Shown: positions 34,160 to 40,641 of the stretch, one piece after another
Position numbering within the stretch: the first letter of the stretch is position 1
Layout: each line of letters begins with the position of its first letter
Assembly (NCBI GenBank): GCA_022837505.1
Contig: JALHFZ010000007.1
Coordinates: 1-40,641 of the forward strand
From: Synergistaceae bacterium
GTDB taxonomy: Bacteria; Synergistota; Synergistia; Synergistales; Aminobacteriaceae
Direction of reading: 5' to 3'
Length of the DNA: 40,641 nt
Made by a program: the position numbers and the translations under genes
The notes under the pieces: generated by a model
Database searches by the model: none
What the model saw: the letters and a program-made list of their open reading frames with translations, nothing else
What the model was told of the DNA's origin: nothing

Positions 34160-34804
34160 ATGATTTCCCAGGAAACAACGACCATTCTTATCGCCCGCCA
34201 CGGGGAGTGCAGAGGCAACACGGACGGCCTTTTCCGGGGGCGGATGGATTTCCCCCTGAATGACCGGGGACGGATTCAGGCCGAGGAGCTCGCCGGAGCG
34301 ATCGCCCCCCTTCGCCCCACAGTCCTCTACAGCAGCCCCCTCCTTCGGGCGGTGGAGACCGCCGAAGCCTGCGGCCGGAGGTGCTCCCTCCCCGTCCTTA
34401 TTGAAGAGGGGTTCAACAATATCTCCCTCGGCCCCTGGGAGGGGCAGCCGAAGACTGAAATCGCCCGGGAATTTCCCCGGGAGTGGGAGCTTTGGCTCAA
34501 AGACCCCGAGCAGCTCGATATCGAGGGGGGCGAAACCCTTTCTCAGGTTCTCCTCCGGTCAATGGAGAGCCTGAACAGGCTCGTGAACGCCCACAGAGGG
34601 GAGACGATTCTCATCCTTACCCACAGGACGGTGATCAAACCCCTCCTCGCAGGATGCCTCGCCATCCCCTCTCCGTGGTTCTGGAAAACCCATACGGATA
34701 CGGCCGCCTACTCGATTCTCCATTTCGACGATCTCCACGGATATTCCCTCTATGCCCTCAACAGGACGGACCATCTCTCGGGCTTCACCACGGAATGGAT
34801 ATGA
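34160..34804 (+). CDS. Histidine phosphatase (phosphoglycerate-mutase superfamily)
   Basis: 214 residues, ATG with AAGGAGG upstream. The catalytic LIARHGECRGNTDGLFRGR has the R-H-G phosphohistidine site near residues 13-15, the second arginine/glutamate set is in LYSSPLLRAVETAEA, and the second histidine is in ILILTHRTVIKPLL. The branch includes cofactor-dependent PGM, alpha-ribazole phosphatase CobC and general phosphatases; the substrate cannot be chosen from sequence. Upstream of folP by 46 bases, so a link to folate or cofactor metabolism is only suggested. Confidence 0.88.
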   Translation: MISQETTTILIARHGECRGNTDGLFRGRMDFPLNDRGRIQAEELAGAIAPLRPTVLYSSPLLRAVETAEACGRRCSLPVLIEEGFNNISLGPWEGQPKTEIAREFPREWELWLKDPEQLDIEGGETLSQVLLRSMESLNRLVNAHRGETILILTHRTVIKPLLAGCLAIPSPWFWKTHTDTAAYSILHFDDLHGYSLYALNRTDHLSGFTTEWI

Positions 34805-34850
34805 CCTTGCTCCCTCCGCCCCTATCGACTGAAAGAAAGGTGATTCTCCG

Positions 34851-36071
34851 ATGATTTTCTACCCCCTTGCCCTGAAAAACCCGAAAGACCTCGCGGCCCT
34901 ACTCAGGACAGTGGGAGCAGACCTCCGCTCCCTGGCCTATTTCGAGCCCAAGAGGCACACCCTGGCCCTCATGCTTCCCGAGGCGGATTACCGGGCGGCG
35001 GCCTTTCTGAAACAGGAACTCCTCGCCCGGGGGGGGGATGCCGTGGTCAACCGGGGGGTCATCGCCTGCGAGGCGAAGACGAGCCCCGTCCTCCTTCTCG
35101 GAACGCCGGGACAGCTCAGGGCCCTTCGGAAAAAACTCGACGCCATGGACTGCTGGGGGCTGAAGGAGATCCGCGAGGCCCTGTCGGAGGCCCTGGACGG
35201 CCTCGGGCGCACCTCCTGGACCCTCCCCCTTTCCGGAGGGCGGTCCCTCTCCCTTGGGGAGACCACGGGGATGATGGCCATCCTCAACCTTACCCCCGAT
35301 TCCTTTTACGCGGGGAGCAGGATCGACCCCGCATCGGAAAAAGCCCTCCTCGAAAAGGCGGGGTCCTTCCTCGCCGCCGGGGCGGCAGTCCTCGACCTCG
35401 GAGGGGAATCCACCCGTCCCGGGTCAGAGCCGATTTCTGAAGAGGAGGAGACTGCCAGGCTGATCCCCGCCCTCCGGGCTGTCCGCAGGGCCTTCCCCGA
35501 AGCAGTCCTCTCGGCGGACACGTGGAAGGCCTCGGTAGCCCGAAAGGCCGTGGAGGCCGGGGCGGACATCATCAACGACATCTCGGGGCTCGCCTTTGAT
35601 CCGGCCCTCATGAAGGCCGCTGCCGAGACGGGGGCCCTCCTTGTGCTCTCCCACATTCAGGGGAGACCTGCGGACATGCAGAAGAACCCCGTCTATAAAA
35701 ACACAGTAGAGGATATCCTCACCTACTTCGAAGAACGGCTGGCCGCCGCAGAGGACGGAGGGATTTCCCGGGAACGGATCATCATCGACCCCGGCCTCGG
35801 CTTCGGCAAGGGGTACGGAGACAACCTGAAAATCCTCCGGCACATCGGGGCCTTCAGGATCTTCGGCCGTCCCCTCCTCGTGGGGCATTCCCGGAAGGGG
35901 TTTACCGGCAGGGGGAGCGGAACTGAGGGGGCCGATGAGCGTCTCGAGGGGACCCTCGCCGTCACCGCCTGGTGCGCCCTCGCCGGGGTCTCCCTTGTGA
36001 GGGTTCACGACCTGGAGGAGAACCGCAGGGTCCTCGCCATGATAGAAGCCCTTTCAGGGATGGGCGAATGA
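34851..36071 (+). CDS. folP: Dihydropteroate synthase, N-terminally extended
   Basis: Joins 6-hydroxymethyl-dihydropterin diphosphate to p-aminobenzoate in folate synthesis. 406 residues; the enzyme itself usually needs about 270. The core starts near 120-135, with GMMAILNLTPDSF (140-152), LDLGGESTRPGS, ADIINDISGL, and GLGFGKGYGDNLKIL, RPLLVGHSRKGF and VHDLEEN later. Residues 1-~118 are an extra domain (LKNPKDLAALLRTVGADLRS..., LGTPGQLRALRKKLDAMDCWG) without a familiar catalytic motif. Long FolP forms of this kind occur in some anaerobes. Stop overlaps the folK start by four bases. Confidence 0.93.
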   Translation: MIFYPLALKNPKDLAALLRTVGADLRSLAYFEPKRHTLALMLPEADYRAAAFLKQELLARGGDAVVNRGVIACEAKTSPVLLLGTPGQLRALRKKLDAMDCWGLKEIREALSEALDGLGRTSWTLPLSGGRSLSLGETTGMMAILNLTPDSFYAGSRIDPASEKALLEKAGSFLAAGAAVLDLGGESTRPGSEPISEEEETARLIPALRAVRRAFPEAVLSADTWKASVARKAVEAGADIINDISGLAFDPALMKAAAETGALLVLSHIQGRPADMQKNPVYKNTVEDILTYFEERLAAAEDGGISRERIIIDPGLGFGKGYGDNLKILRHIGAFRIFGRPLLVGHSRKGFTGRGSGTEGADERLEGTLAVTAWCALAGVSLVRVHDLEENRRVLAMIEALSGMGE

Positions 36072-36583
36072 TCCGGGCAGCCCTGGGTCTCGGGAGCAAT
36101 CTGGGGGACCGTCTCGGAATGCTCCGTGCCGCCCTCCGCTCCCTTCAGCGGGGAGGAATGGCCATCCTTGAGGCAAGCGACGTCTATGAGACCCCCCCCT
36201 GGGGAGTGACGGACCAGCCCCTTTTTCTCAATGCCTGTGTGGTCGCCGGCACGGAACTTTCCCCCGAGGCCCTTCTTCTCTGTCTCAAGGAGACAGAGAA
36301 AAAGCTCGGCAGAAAGGAAGGGTTCCGGTGGGGCCCCCGGGCCATCGATCTCGACATTCTGCTCTACGAAGACCTTCTTCTGGATTCCCCCGGTCTGTCC
36401 ATTCCCCACCCCCGCCTGGCGGAGCGCCCCTTCGTTCTCCGCCCCCTGGCGGACATAGCCCCCTGCTGGAGGTCCCCCCGCTCGGGGCAGACCGTGGAGG
36501 AGATGGCAAAGAATATTGATCCCCGGGAGATGGCGCAGCTGCTGAAGATAGTTCCCCTGAGACCGGGGCGAACGAAAGGGTAG
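36068..36583 (+). CDS. folK: 2-amino-4-hydroxy-6-hydroxymethyldihydropteridine pyrophosphokinase
   Basis: 171 residues from the ATG at 36068, overlapping the folP stop (ATGA). Motifs: ALGLGSNLGDRLGML at the N-terminus, ETPPWGVTDQPLFLNACV, and the metal/ATP site RWGPRAIDLDILLYED with IPHPRLAERPFVLRPLADI. Makes the diphosphate substrate that FolP uses, so the two adjacent genes form consecutive steps. Confidence 0.96.
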   Translation: MIRAALGLGSNLGDRLGMLRAALRSLQRGGMAILEASDVYETPPWGVTDQPLFLNACVVAGTELSPEALLLCLKETEKKLGRKEGFRWGPRAIDLDILLYEDLLLDSPGLSIPHPRLAERPFVLRPLADIAPCWRSPRSGQTVEEMAKNIDPREMAQLLKIVPLRPGRTKG

Positions 36584-36585
36584 CG

Positions 36586-36618
36586 AAAAAAGGCGGGGGG
36601 CAGGGTTTTCCCTGCCCC
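36586..36618 (-). terminator. Terminator between folK and the selenoperoxiredoxin
   Basis: A perfect 9-bp stem GGGGCAGGG/CCCTGCCCC with a 4-base loop (36597-36618). On the minus strand a T-run (36591-36586) follows after five bases. It mainly serves the minus-strand peroxiredoxin transcript; the plus side lacks a T-run. Confidence 0.75.
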
Positions 36619-36637
36619 TCGCTCCGGGTTGTTTCAA

Positions 36638-37108
36638 TCAATCTTCTTTCTGGAGCTCCCGGAGGGCTTCAAGCACTTTTTCCGCATGCCCCTCCACGGT
36701 GACATTCCGGAAAACCTTCCTGACGACCCCCTCCGGGTCCGCGATAAGGGTTGACCGCTCCACTCCCATGGTCTCCTTTCCGTCCCGGACCTTCTTCGTC
36801 CAGAAACCGCTCTTTTCGATCAGGGTATGATCGGGGTCGCTGAGCAGCGGAAAGGTCAGGGAGAGTTTTTCCGCAAATTTCCGGTGGCTCTCCACCGAGT
36901 CGGGGCTGACCCCGGCGATGGTGCCGTTGATCTCCTCAAAGGCGGACGCACGGTCCGCGAGGTCCTTGACTTCCTTGGTTCACCCGGAAGTATTGTCCTG
37001 GATGTAGAAAAAGAGTACCAGCCAGTATCCTCTGAAATCTTTTGGGGTATATACCCGCCCCGATCCGTCCTTCAGGGAAAAATCGGGTATCCGGTCTCCC
37101 TCTTTCAT
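36638..37108 (-). CDS. bcp: Bcp-type peroxiredoxin, probable selenoprotein (UGA-encoded Sec43)
   Basis: 156 residues when the TGA at 36982-36980 is read as selenocysteine. ATG at 37108 with AAGGAGG upstream. The frame stays intact on both sides: MKEGDRIPDFSLKDGSG, then GYWLVLFFYIQDNTSG-U-TKEVKDLADR, then GVSPDSVESHRKFAEKL, FPLLSDPDHTLIEKSGFW and GVERSTLIADPEG to the end. The UGA falls on the peroxidatic Cys of the family's D-N-T-P-G-C-T-x-E motif. A hairpin after the codon fits the bacterial SECIS pattern. There is no cysteine elsewhere, so it would be a 1-Sec enzyme without an internal resolving residue. It reduces peroxides in the cytoplasm. It follows the 2-oxoacid oxidoreductase beta gene by 20 bases, so the two are co-transcribed. 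A conventional call would give only an 85-residue fragment from a GTG at 36895. Confidence 0.9.
36942..36982 (-). promoter_or_regulatory. Putative bacterial SECIS element
   Basis: Runs from the UGA (36982-36980) through a hairpin: GCGGAC (36958-36953), loop CGTGC (36952-36948), GTCCGC (36947-36942), six perfect pairs. CCTC/GAGG can add a lower stem across a bulge. The loop starts 27 bases after the UGA and has G as its second base. Both agree with the described bacterial SECIS pattern (spacing about 16-37 bases, small loop, G in the first two loop bases). It would recruit SelB with Sec-tRNA. Confidence 0.75.
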
Positions 37109-37128
37109 TTCGTTCCCTCCTTTTTTTT

Positions 37129-37989
37129 CTATGAGCACATGCCCTCCATGATCTTCCGGACGGCATTCCGGGAGGCCTTTCTCCGGAAGAGAGGTTCTTT
37201 ATTTTCCCGGTAGGCCAGGAGAGTTTCCGCGAAGGTGGGGCGTCCCTCCTCCCGGTAGAGGACACCGAGAGGGAAGGGTGCCTCCGCCATGACAAGGGAG
37301 AGGGCCTTCTCAAAATCTCCCTCGTCGTGATCCTCGAGCCAGTAGGTGTTCTCTGAAAACCACTTGTAGGTATTGAGGTTGTTGAAGGAGACACAGGGCT
37401 GAAAAATATCAACGAGGGCATACCCTTTATGCTCCATGGCCCTCTTTATGAGCTCCTTGGTCTGTTCCACGTCTCCGGCGTTTCCCCTCGCCACGAAGGT
37501 GGCGCCGGCGATGAGGGCCGAGGCCACGGGGTTGAAGGGGTGGGAGCTGACCCCCTCCACCTGCACGGGGGTCTTGAAGCCTATCTGGCTCGTGGGGGAT
37601 GCCTGCCCCTTGGTCAGGCCATAGACCATATTGTTGTACACAAGGTTCGTGATGTCCGGATTTCGCCGGATTGTGTGGGTGAAGTGGTTCCCTCCCTCGC
37701 CGTACATGTCTCCGTCCCCCCCCACGGCGATCACCTTCAGGGATGGATTCGCCGCCTTGATCGCCGTGGCGTTCGACAGGGAACGGCCATGGAGGCCGTT
37801 GAAGAAGTGGGAGGTCATGAAGTGAGGGGTCTTCGCCGCCTGGCCTATCCCCGAGACCACTACCACATCCAGGGGAGAGAGGCCGAGCTCGAGAAGGGCC
37901 TTCTTCAGCGACTCGAGTATTCTGAAATCACCGCATCCGGGGCACCAGGCAATATCGGCTCCGGGAAGATCGAAACGATTGGCGTCCAT
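37129..37989 (-). CDS. korB: 2-oxoacid:ferredoxin oxidoreductase, beta subunit
   Basis: 286 residues. It has WCPGCGDFRILE near the start (4Fe-4S/TPP-related cysteines), the TPP motif IAVGGDGDMYGEGGNHF, and the family stretches NNMVYGLTKGQASPTSQ and DIFQPCVSFNNLN. Decarboxylates 2-oxo acids to acyl-CoA, passing electrons to ferredoxin. The substrate (2-oxoglutarate, branched-chain 2-oxo acid or pyruvate) is not settled by sequence; branched-chain use would fit the liv operon and amino-acid fermentation. The ATG shares one base with the alpha stop (TAATG). Confidence 0.92.
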   Translation of the reverse strand: MDANRFDLPGADIAWCPGCGDFRILESLKKALLELGLSPLDVVVVSGIGQAAKTPHFMTSHFFNGLHGRSLSNATAIKAANPSLKVIAVGGDGDMYGEGGNHFTHTIRRNPDITNLVYNNMVYGLTKGQASPTSQIGFKTPVQVEGVSSHPFNPVASALIAGATFVARGNAGDVEQTKELIKRAMEHKGYALVDIFQPCVSFNNLNTYKWFSENTYWLEDHDEGDFEKALSLVMAEAPFPLGVLYREEGRPTFAETLLAYRENKEPLFRRKASRNAVRKIMEGMCS

Positions 37990-39737
37990 TATCTGCTCCC
38001 TTCCTTTCCCGAGAGAAATTCGGTCAGCCTCTTCTCAACCTCTTCCACAGAGAACTGAAGACCGCTGTATTTGAGTACGCTCCCCGAGAGGGCGACCCCC
38101 GTCTCGCACCGGATAAGCCGGGCGAACTGGGCGGTGCTGTTTCCCTCCACCATCACCGTGCGGGAGGCCTTCCGCAGATATTCCTCCGTGGAGGAATGGA
38201 GGGGCCATACCTGCTCGTAGGCCAGAAGGGCCGTGTCGGCCCTGCCCAGATTTTTCAATGCCTCCCTCACGATGGGGAGGGTCGACCCCCAGCAGATCAC
38301 CAGGGTTTCGTATTTCTCCGGGCCGATGAGGGTCGGGGGCAGGGCTTCCCTCTTCATCCCCTCGAGCTTCCGCATCCGCTTGTCCTGCATGCGGGTTCTG
38401 AGATGGAAATCTTCGTAGACGTGCCCCTCTTCGTCGTGTTCGTGGCTGTCCCCTCCGACGATCCCCTCTCCCCATCCCGGGATGCCGTAGGGGGAGACGC
38501 CGTCGGGAGTATCCTCGTACCGGCGGTAGTTCGGGCCTGTCTTTTCGATCTCCGGAAGCTCAGGCAGGAATTCGAAGGTTTCGGGGCTGAGGTTACGGAA
38601 GGAATTCACGAAATACTGGTCCGTGAGGATGATCACGGGCGTGTGGTAAGACCAGGCTGTGGCGAAGGCCTTCTGGGTGATTTTGAAGGCGCTCTCGAGG
38701 GTGCCCGGGGCGTAGATCGCCTTGGGGAACTCGCCGTGGCTTGAAAAGAGGGCGTGGAGAAGATCCCCCTGCTCCGTGCGGGTGGCCATCCCCGTGGCGG
38801 GGCCGGGGCGCTGGGCAAGGTGAATGACCACGGGGGATTCCACCACACCGGCCAGGCTGACCCCTTCGGTCATGAGGGCGAACCCTCCTCCCGAGGTGGT
38901 CACCATGGATCTTCCCCCCGCGTAGGCGGCGCCGACGGCCATGTTGATGGCGGCCAGCTCATCCTCCACCTGCTCCACCGCAACACCGCACTCCTCAGCG
39001 TGGGATGCGAGGAAAGTCAGCACCCCCGTGGAGGGGGACATGGGGTAGGCCGCCGCGAAGGTGCACCCCCCAGCCAGAGCTCCCAGCCCGACTGCGTCCG
39101 TGCCGCTGAGGATCATGGATTCCTTCTCCTTCAAGCGGGTATATCCGTCGAGCAGGCCCTTCTTCTCTACAAGGGCCTCCCCCTGATCGAATCCTGTCCG
39201 GGCGGCCTTCATGTTTTTTTCAACCACCTCAGGCTTTTTGTCGGCGAAACGCTGCTCGAAAAACTCCCGGGCGCCGTCAAGGCCCAGTCCGAGAATGCCG
39301 AAGAGGAAACCCGCTGCGACGGAATTGGAGTATATTTTTCCCCCCACCTCCTTCGCAATATCCTGCAGGGGGATGTTGACGAAGGTCCCTCCGAGTTCGT
39401 CCGCTTCTTCCTTCAGTTCGTCCCTGTCTCCGAAAATCACCGTGTCGGGGGTTATCCTCTCCCGTATATTCTCCCGCACCCCGGCACTCAGGGCAAAGAG
39501 GAGATCAATACGGTCCACCAGGGCATCCACAGGCGAAGAGGAGATCCGGATCTCCGTGGAGTTGCTCCCCCCCCGTACCCGGGACATATACTCCCGGCTT
39601 CCGAAGACATAGAGCCCTTCGTTCACTATGACCCGGGCAAGGAGATCCTCCACTGTCTGAATGCCGAGGCCTGCCGCACCGCAAAAGACGCAGGAAAGGT
39701 CCGTCCTGCCTTCCAGAGATGAAAAGTGCATATTCAT
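37989..39737 (-). CDS. korA: 2-oxoacid:ferredoxin oxidoreductase, gamma-alpha fusion subunit
   Basis: 582 residues. Residues ~10-185 are the gamma domain (GAAGLGIQTVEDLLARV, YGSRxx-like VFGSREYMSRVRGGSNSTEIR). After a linker, ~210-570 is the alpha pyrimidine/TPP domain with AAYPMSPSTGVLTFLA, the ED-type VEQVEDELAAINMAVGAAYAG and MVTTSGGGFALMTEG. The gamma-alpha fusion is the common KorA layout in bacteria. No delta (ferredoxin) subunit is adjacent. The start at 39737 or the ATG six bases on (39731) are both possible; the second has the better-spaced GGAGG. No convincing promoter could be called in the 100 bases upstream. Confidence 0.92.
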   Translation of the reverse strand: MNMHFSSLEGRTDLSCVFCGAAGLGIQTVEDLLARVIVNEGLYVFGSREYMSRVRGGSNSTEIRISSSPVDALVDRIDLLFALSAGVRENIRERITPDTVIFGDRDELKEEADELGGTFVNIPLQDIAKEVGGKIYSNSVAAGFLFGILGLGLDGAREFFEQRFADKKPEVVEKNMKAARTGFDQGEALVEKKGLLDGYTRLKEKESMILSGTDAVGLGALAGGCTFAAAYPMSPSTGVLTFLASHAEECGVAVEQVEDELAAINMAVGAAYAGGRSMVTTSGGGFALMTEGVSLAGVVESPVVIHLAQRPGPATGMATRTEQGDLLHALFSSHGEFPKAIYAPGTLESAFKITQKAFATAWSYHTPVIILTDQYFVNSFRNLSPETFEFLPELPEIEKTGPNYRRYEDTPDGVSPYGIPGWGEGIVGGDSHEHDEEGHVYEDFHLRTRMQDKRMRKLEGMKREALPPTLIGPEKYETLVICWGSTLPIVREALKNLGRADTALLAYEQVWPLHSSTEEYLRKASRTVMVEGNSTAQFARLIRCETGVALSGSVLKYSGLQFSVEEVEKRLTEFLSGKEGSR

Positions 39738-39840
39738 CCTCCCTCCGTTTATAATAATGTTCCCATCATACTACTTCCCCTGATATTATCCTATTTTCTT
39801 CTGTCTTGGGCCATTATTTCCTCCGGGGGAAGAAGTAGTG

Positions 39841-39846
39841 TATAAT
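39841..39846 (+). promoter_or_regulatory. -10 box of probable promoter for the zinc-ribbon gene
   Basis: Consensus TATAAT on the plus strand, 66 bases before the start at 39913. No clear -35 at 16-18 bases. Confidence 0.45.
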
Positions 39847-39912
39847 ACGATTGCTGTAAAAGACCAAACCCCTGTACATCAGGTGCTCAATCATTACGGA
39901 GGTGAGTTTTCT

Positions 39913-40089
39913 ATGGGTAAATTTCGCTGCCTCTCGTGCAAGAGCGAGTTTGAACTCAGCGAGAAGGAGTCTCTTATGAGATGTCCGCGATGCGGAAGCC
40001 GTTTCATGGAGGTGCTCGACGGCACCAACAGAAAACGGGGGAAATCCTGGAGTTCAAAATCCTTCAGCGTGGGAAAGAGCGCCGAGTAG
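39913..40089 (+). CDS. Small zinc-ribbon protein of unknown function
   Basis: 58 residues from the ATG at 39913, which has GGAGGTGA 7 bases upstream; an earlier in-frame ATG at 39838 lacks a site and lies over the -10 box. Two CxxC knuckles form a zinc ribbon (FRCLSCKSEFELSEKES, then RCPRCGSRFMEVL, residues ~5-33). A basic, serine-rich, probably disordered tail follows. It resembles FmdB-like and rubredoxin-knuckle proteins but carries no other domain. It stands alone with its own terminator. Confidence 0.75.
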   Translation: MGKFRCLSCKSEFELSEKESLMRCPRCGSRFMEVLDGTNRKRGKSWSSKSFSVGKSAE

Positions 40090-40107
40090 CTTCACCCTGC
40101 GGTTTCG

Positions 40108-40152
40108 AAAAAAAGCGGAAGGCCCTTATTCATAAGGGCCTTCCGCTTTTTC
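40108..40152. terminator. Strong bidirectional terminator
   Basis: A perfect 15-bp stem (40114-40128 with 40133-40147) and 4-base loop, flanked by an A-run before and a T-run after, so it works on both strands. It ends both the zinc-ribbon gene and cstA. Confidence 0.93.
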
Positions 40153-40173
40153 TTTTCCGGCTGCCGGAGAGGA

Positions 40174-40641
40174 TCAGACCTTCTTCAGATCCGCCTTTTT
40201 CAGCGCCTTGAAGGACTCCATGACCATCAGGATGGCCAGGACCAGCAGTATAGCCGACGACACCACGAGAATGTAGTTCGGCGTGGGGGAAGCGAGCTGC
40301 TCCTTGATCATGAGCAGCAGGGCCGCCACGGTGGTGACGAGCATGAACCACATGGGGACCATGACGAAGGTATTGGACTTCTTCAGGGCCCGGGCGATCC
40401 ACACGCCGATGGCCAGGAAGGCCAGCGCCGCCACGAGCTGGTTGGACGCTCCGAAGATCGGCCAGATGGCCAGCCATGCGGGGATGAGCTTTCCGTCGGG
40501 GCCGTGGGTCTTCACCAGCAGAAGGGCGAGGGCCGCGACAACGGCAATGAGGGTGGCGGTGTATTTGTCCACCTTCATGTTGGAAAGCTCCTGGATCTGG
40601 TAGCGGGTAAGCCGGGTGGCCGTGTCGAGGGAGGTGAGGAT
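40174..40641 (-). CDS. cstA: Carbon-starvation protein CstA, C-terminal part (cut by window edge)
   Basis: 155 residues of a longer membrane protein; the frame is open to the last base. It begins ILTSLDTATRLTRYQIQEL, followed by IWPIFGASNQLVAALAFLAIG and several hydrophobic segments, a good match to the end of the CstA family (pyruvate and peptide uptake). An in-frame ATG at 40578 is internal and not the start. The rest lies beyond base 40641. Confidence 0.9.
   Translation of the reverse strand: MLTSLDTATRLTRYQIQELSNMKVDKYTATLIAVVAALALLLVKTHGPDGKLIPAWLAIWPIFGASNQLVAALAFLAIGVWIARALKKSNTFVMVPMWFMLVTTVAALLLMIKEQLASPTPNYILVVSSAILLVLAILMVMESFKALKKADLKKV

Noticed and set aside
36638..37108. Interpretation of the peroxiredoxin as a pseudogene with a nonsense mutation
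   Set aside because: The stop lies precisely at the catalytic Cys codon, both flanks keep conserved sequence in frame, and a SECIS-like hairpin follows. Recoding explains this better than decay.
39738..39840. Promoter for korA
   Set aside because: Several AT-rich -10-like strings (TATGAT, TATTAT) exist on the minus strand but none has a -35 at proper distance.
1..40641. tRNA, rRNA, CRISPR, insertion sequence or prophage features
   Set aside because: No cloverleaf-like segment, direct-repeat array, transposase or integrase was recognised by reading; a tRNA/CRISPR scan could confirm.

Overview
This window looks like part of a chromosome from a high-GC, anaerobic, amino-acid-fermenting diderm, most likely a member of the Synergistota. 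That placement is inferred, not proven. It rests on the ferredoxin-linked 2-oxoacid oxidoreductase, the branched-chain amino-acid ABC importer, the CstA-type transporter, the anaerobic class III ribonucleotide reductase, type III glutamine synthetase, a Wzy_C/O-antigen-ligase-like protein (outer-membrane lipopolysaccharide) and the Firmicute-like rpsF-ssb-rpsR-DUF2232-rplI-dnaB order. Coding density is very high and most genes lie on the minus strand. I recognise no tRNA, rRNA, CRISPR array, insertion sequence or prophage, and no gap between genes exceeds about 180 bases.

Left part (1-15800). A 5'-truncated type III glutamine synthetase (+) converges on a long minus-strand block. In transcription order the block is pgsA, secA, an exported DUF3857-like protein, argS, an FtsB/DivIC-like protein, rpsF, ssb, rpsR, DUF2232, rplI, dnaB, a ParB-like protein and a Wzy_C membrane protein. 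Good sigma70-type promoters precede secA, rpsF and parB, and a terminator splits rpsR from DUF2232. This block covers membrane lipid synthesis, protein export, translation, replication and division.

Middle (15800-34050). A complete livKHMGF operon ends at its own terminator and has a hairpin between livK and livH. It is followed by the nrdR-nrdD pair. A long heat-shock operon comes next: hrcA, grpE, dnaK, dnaJ, prmA, mtaB, a short Hsp70-like protein, a J-domain/HEAT-like protein, a HIT protein, rpsU and yqeY. It starts at a promoter with a near-perfect CIRCE operator and ends at a strong terminator. The second Hsp70/J pair inside it is unusual and may be a dedicated chaperone system.

Right part (34050-40641). 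A plus-strand unit encodes a histidine phosphatase, an N-terminally extended FolP and FolK. Facing it on the minus strand is a 2-oxoacid:ferredoxin oxidoreductase (gamma-alpha fusion plus beta) followed by a Bcp-type peroxiredoxin. The peroxiredoxin has an in-frame UGA exactly where the peroxidatic cysteine belongs, followed by a hairpin that fits the bacterial SECIS pattern. It is therefore very probably a selenoprotein that ordinary gene calling would truncate or miss. The window closes with a small zinc-ribbon protein (+) and the C-terminal part of CstA (-), separated by a strong bidirectional terminator.
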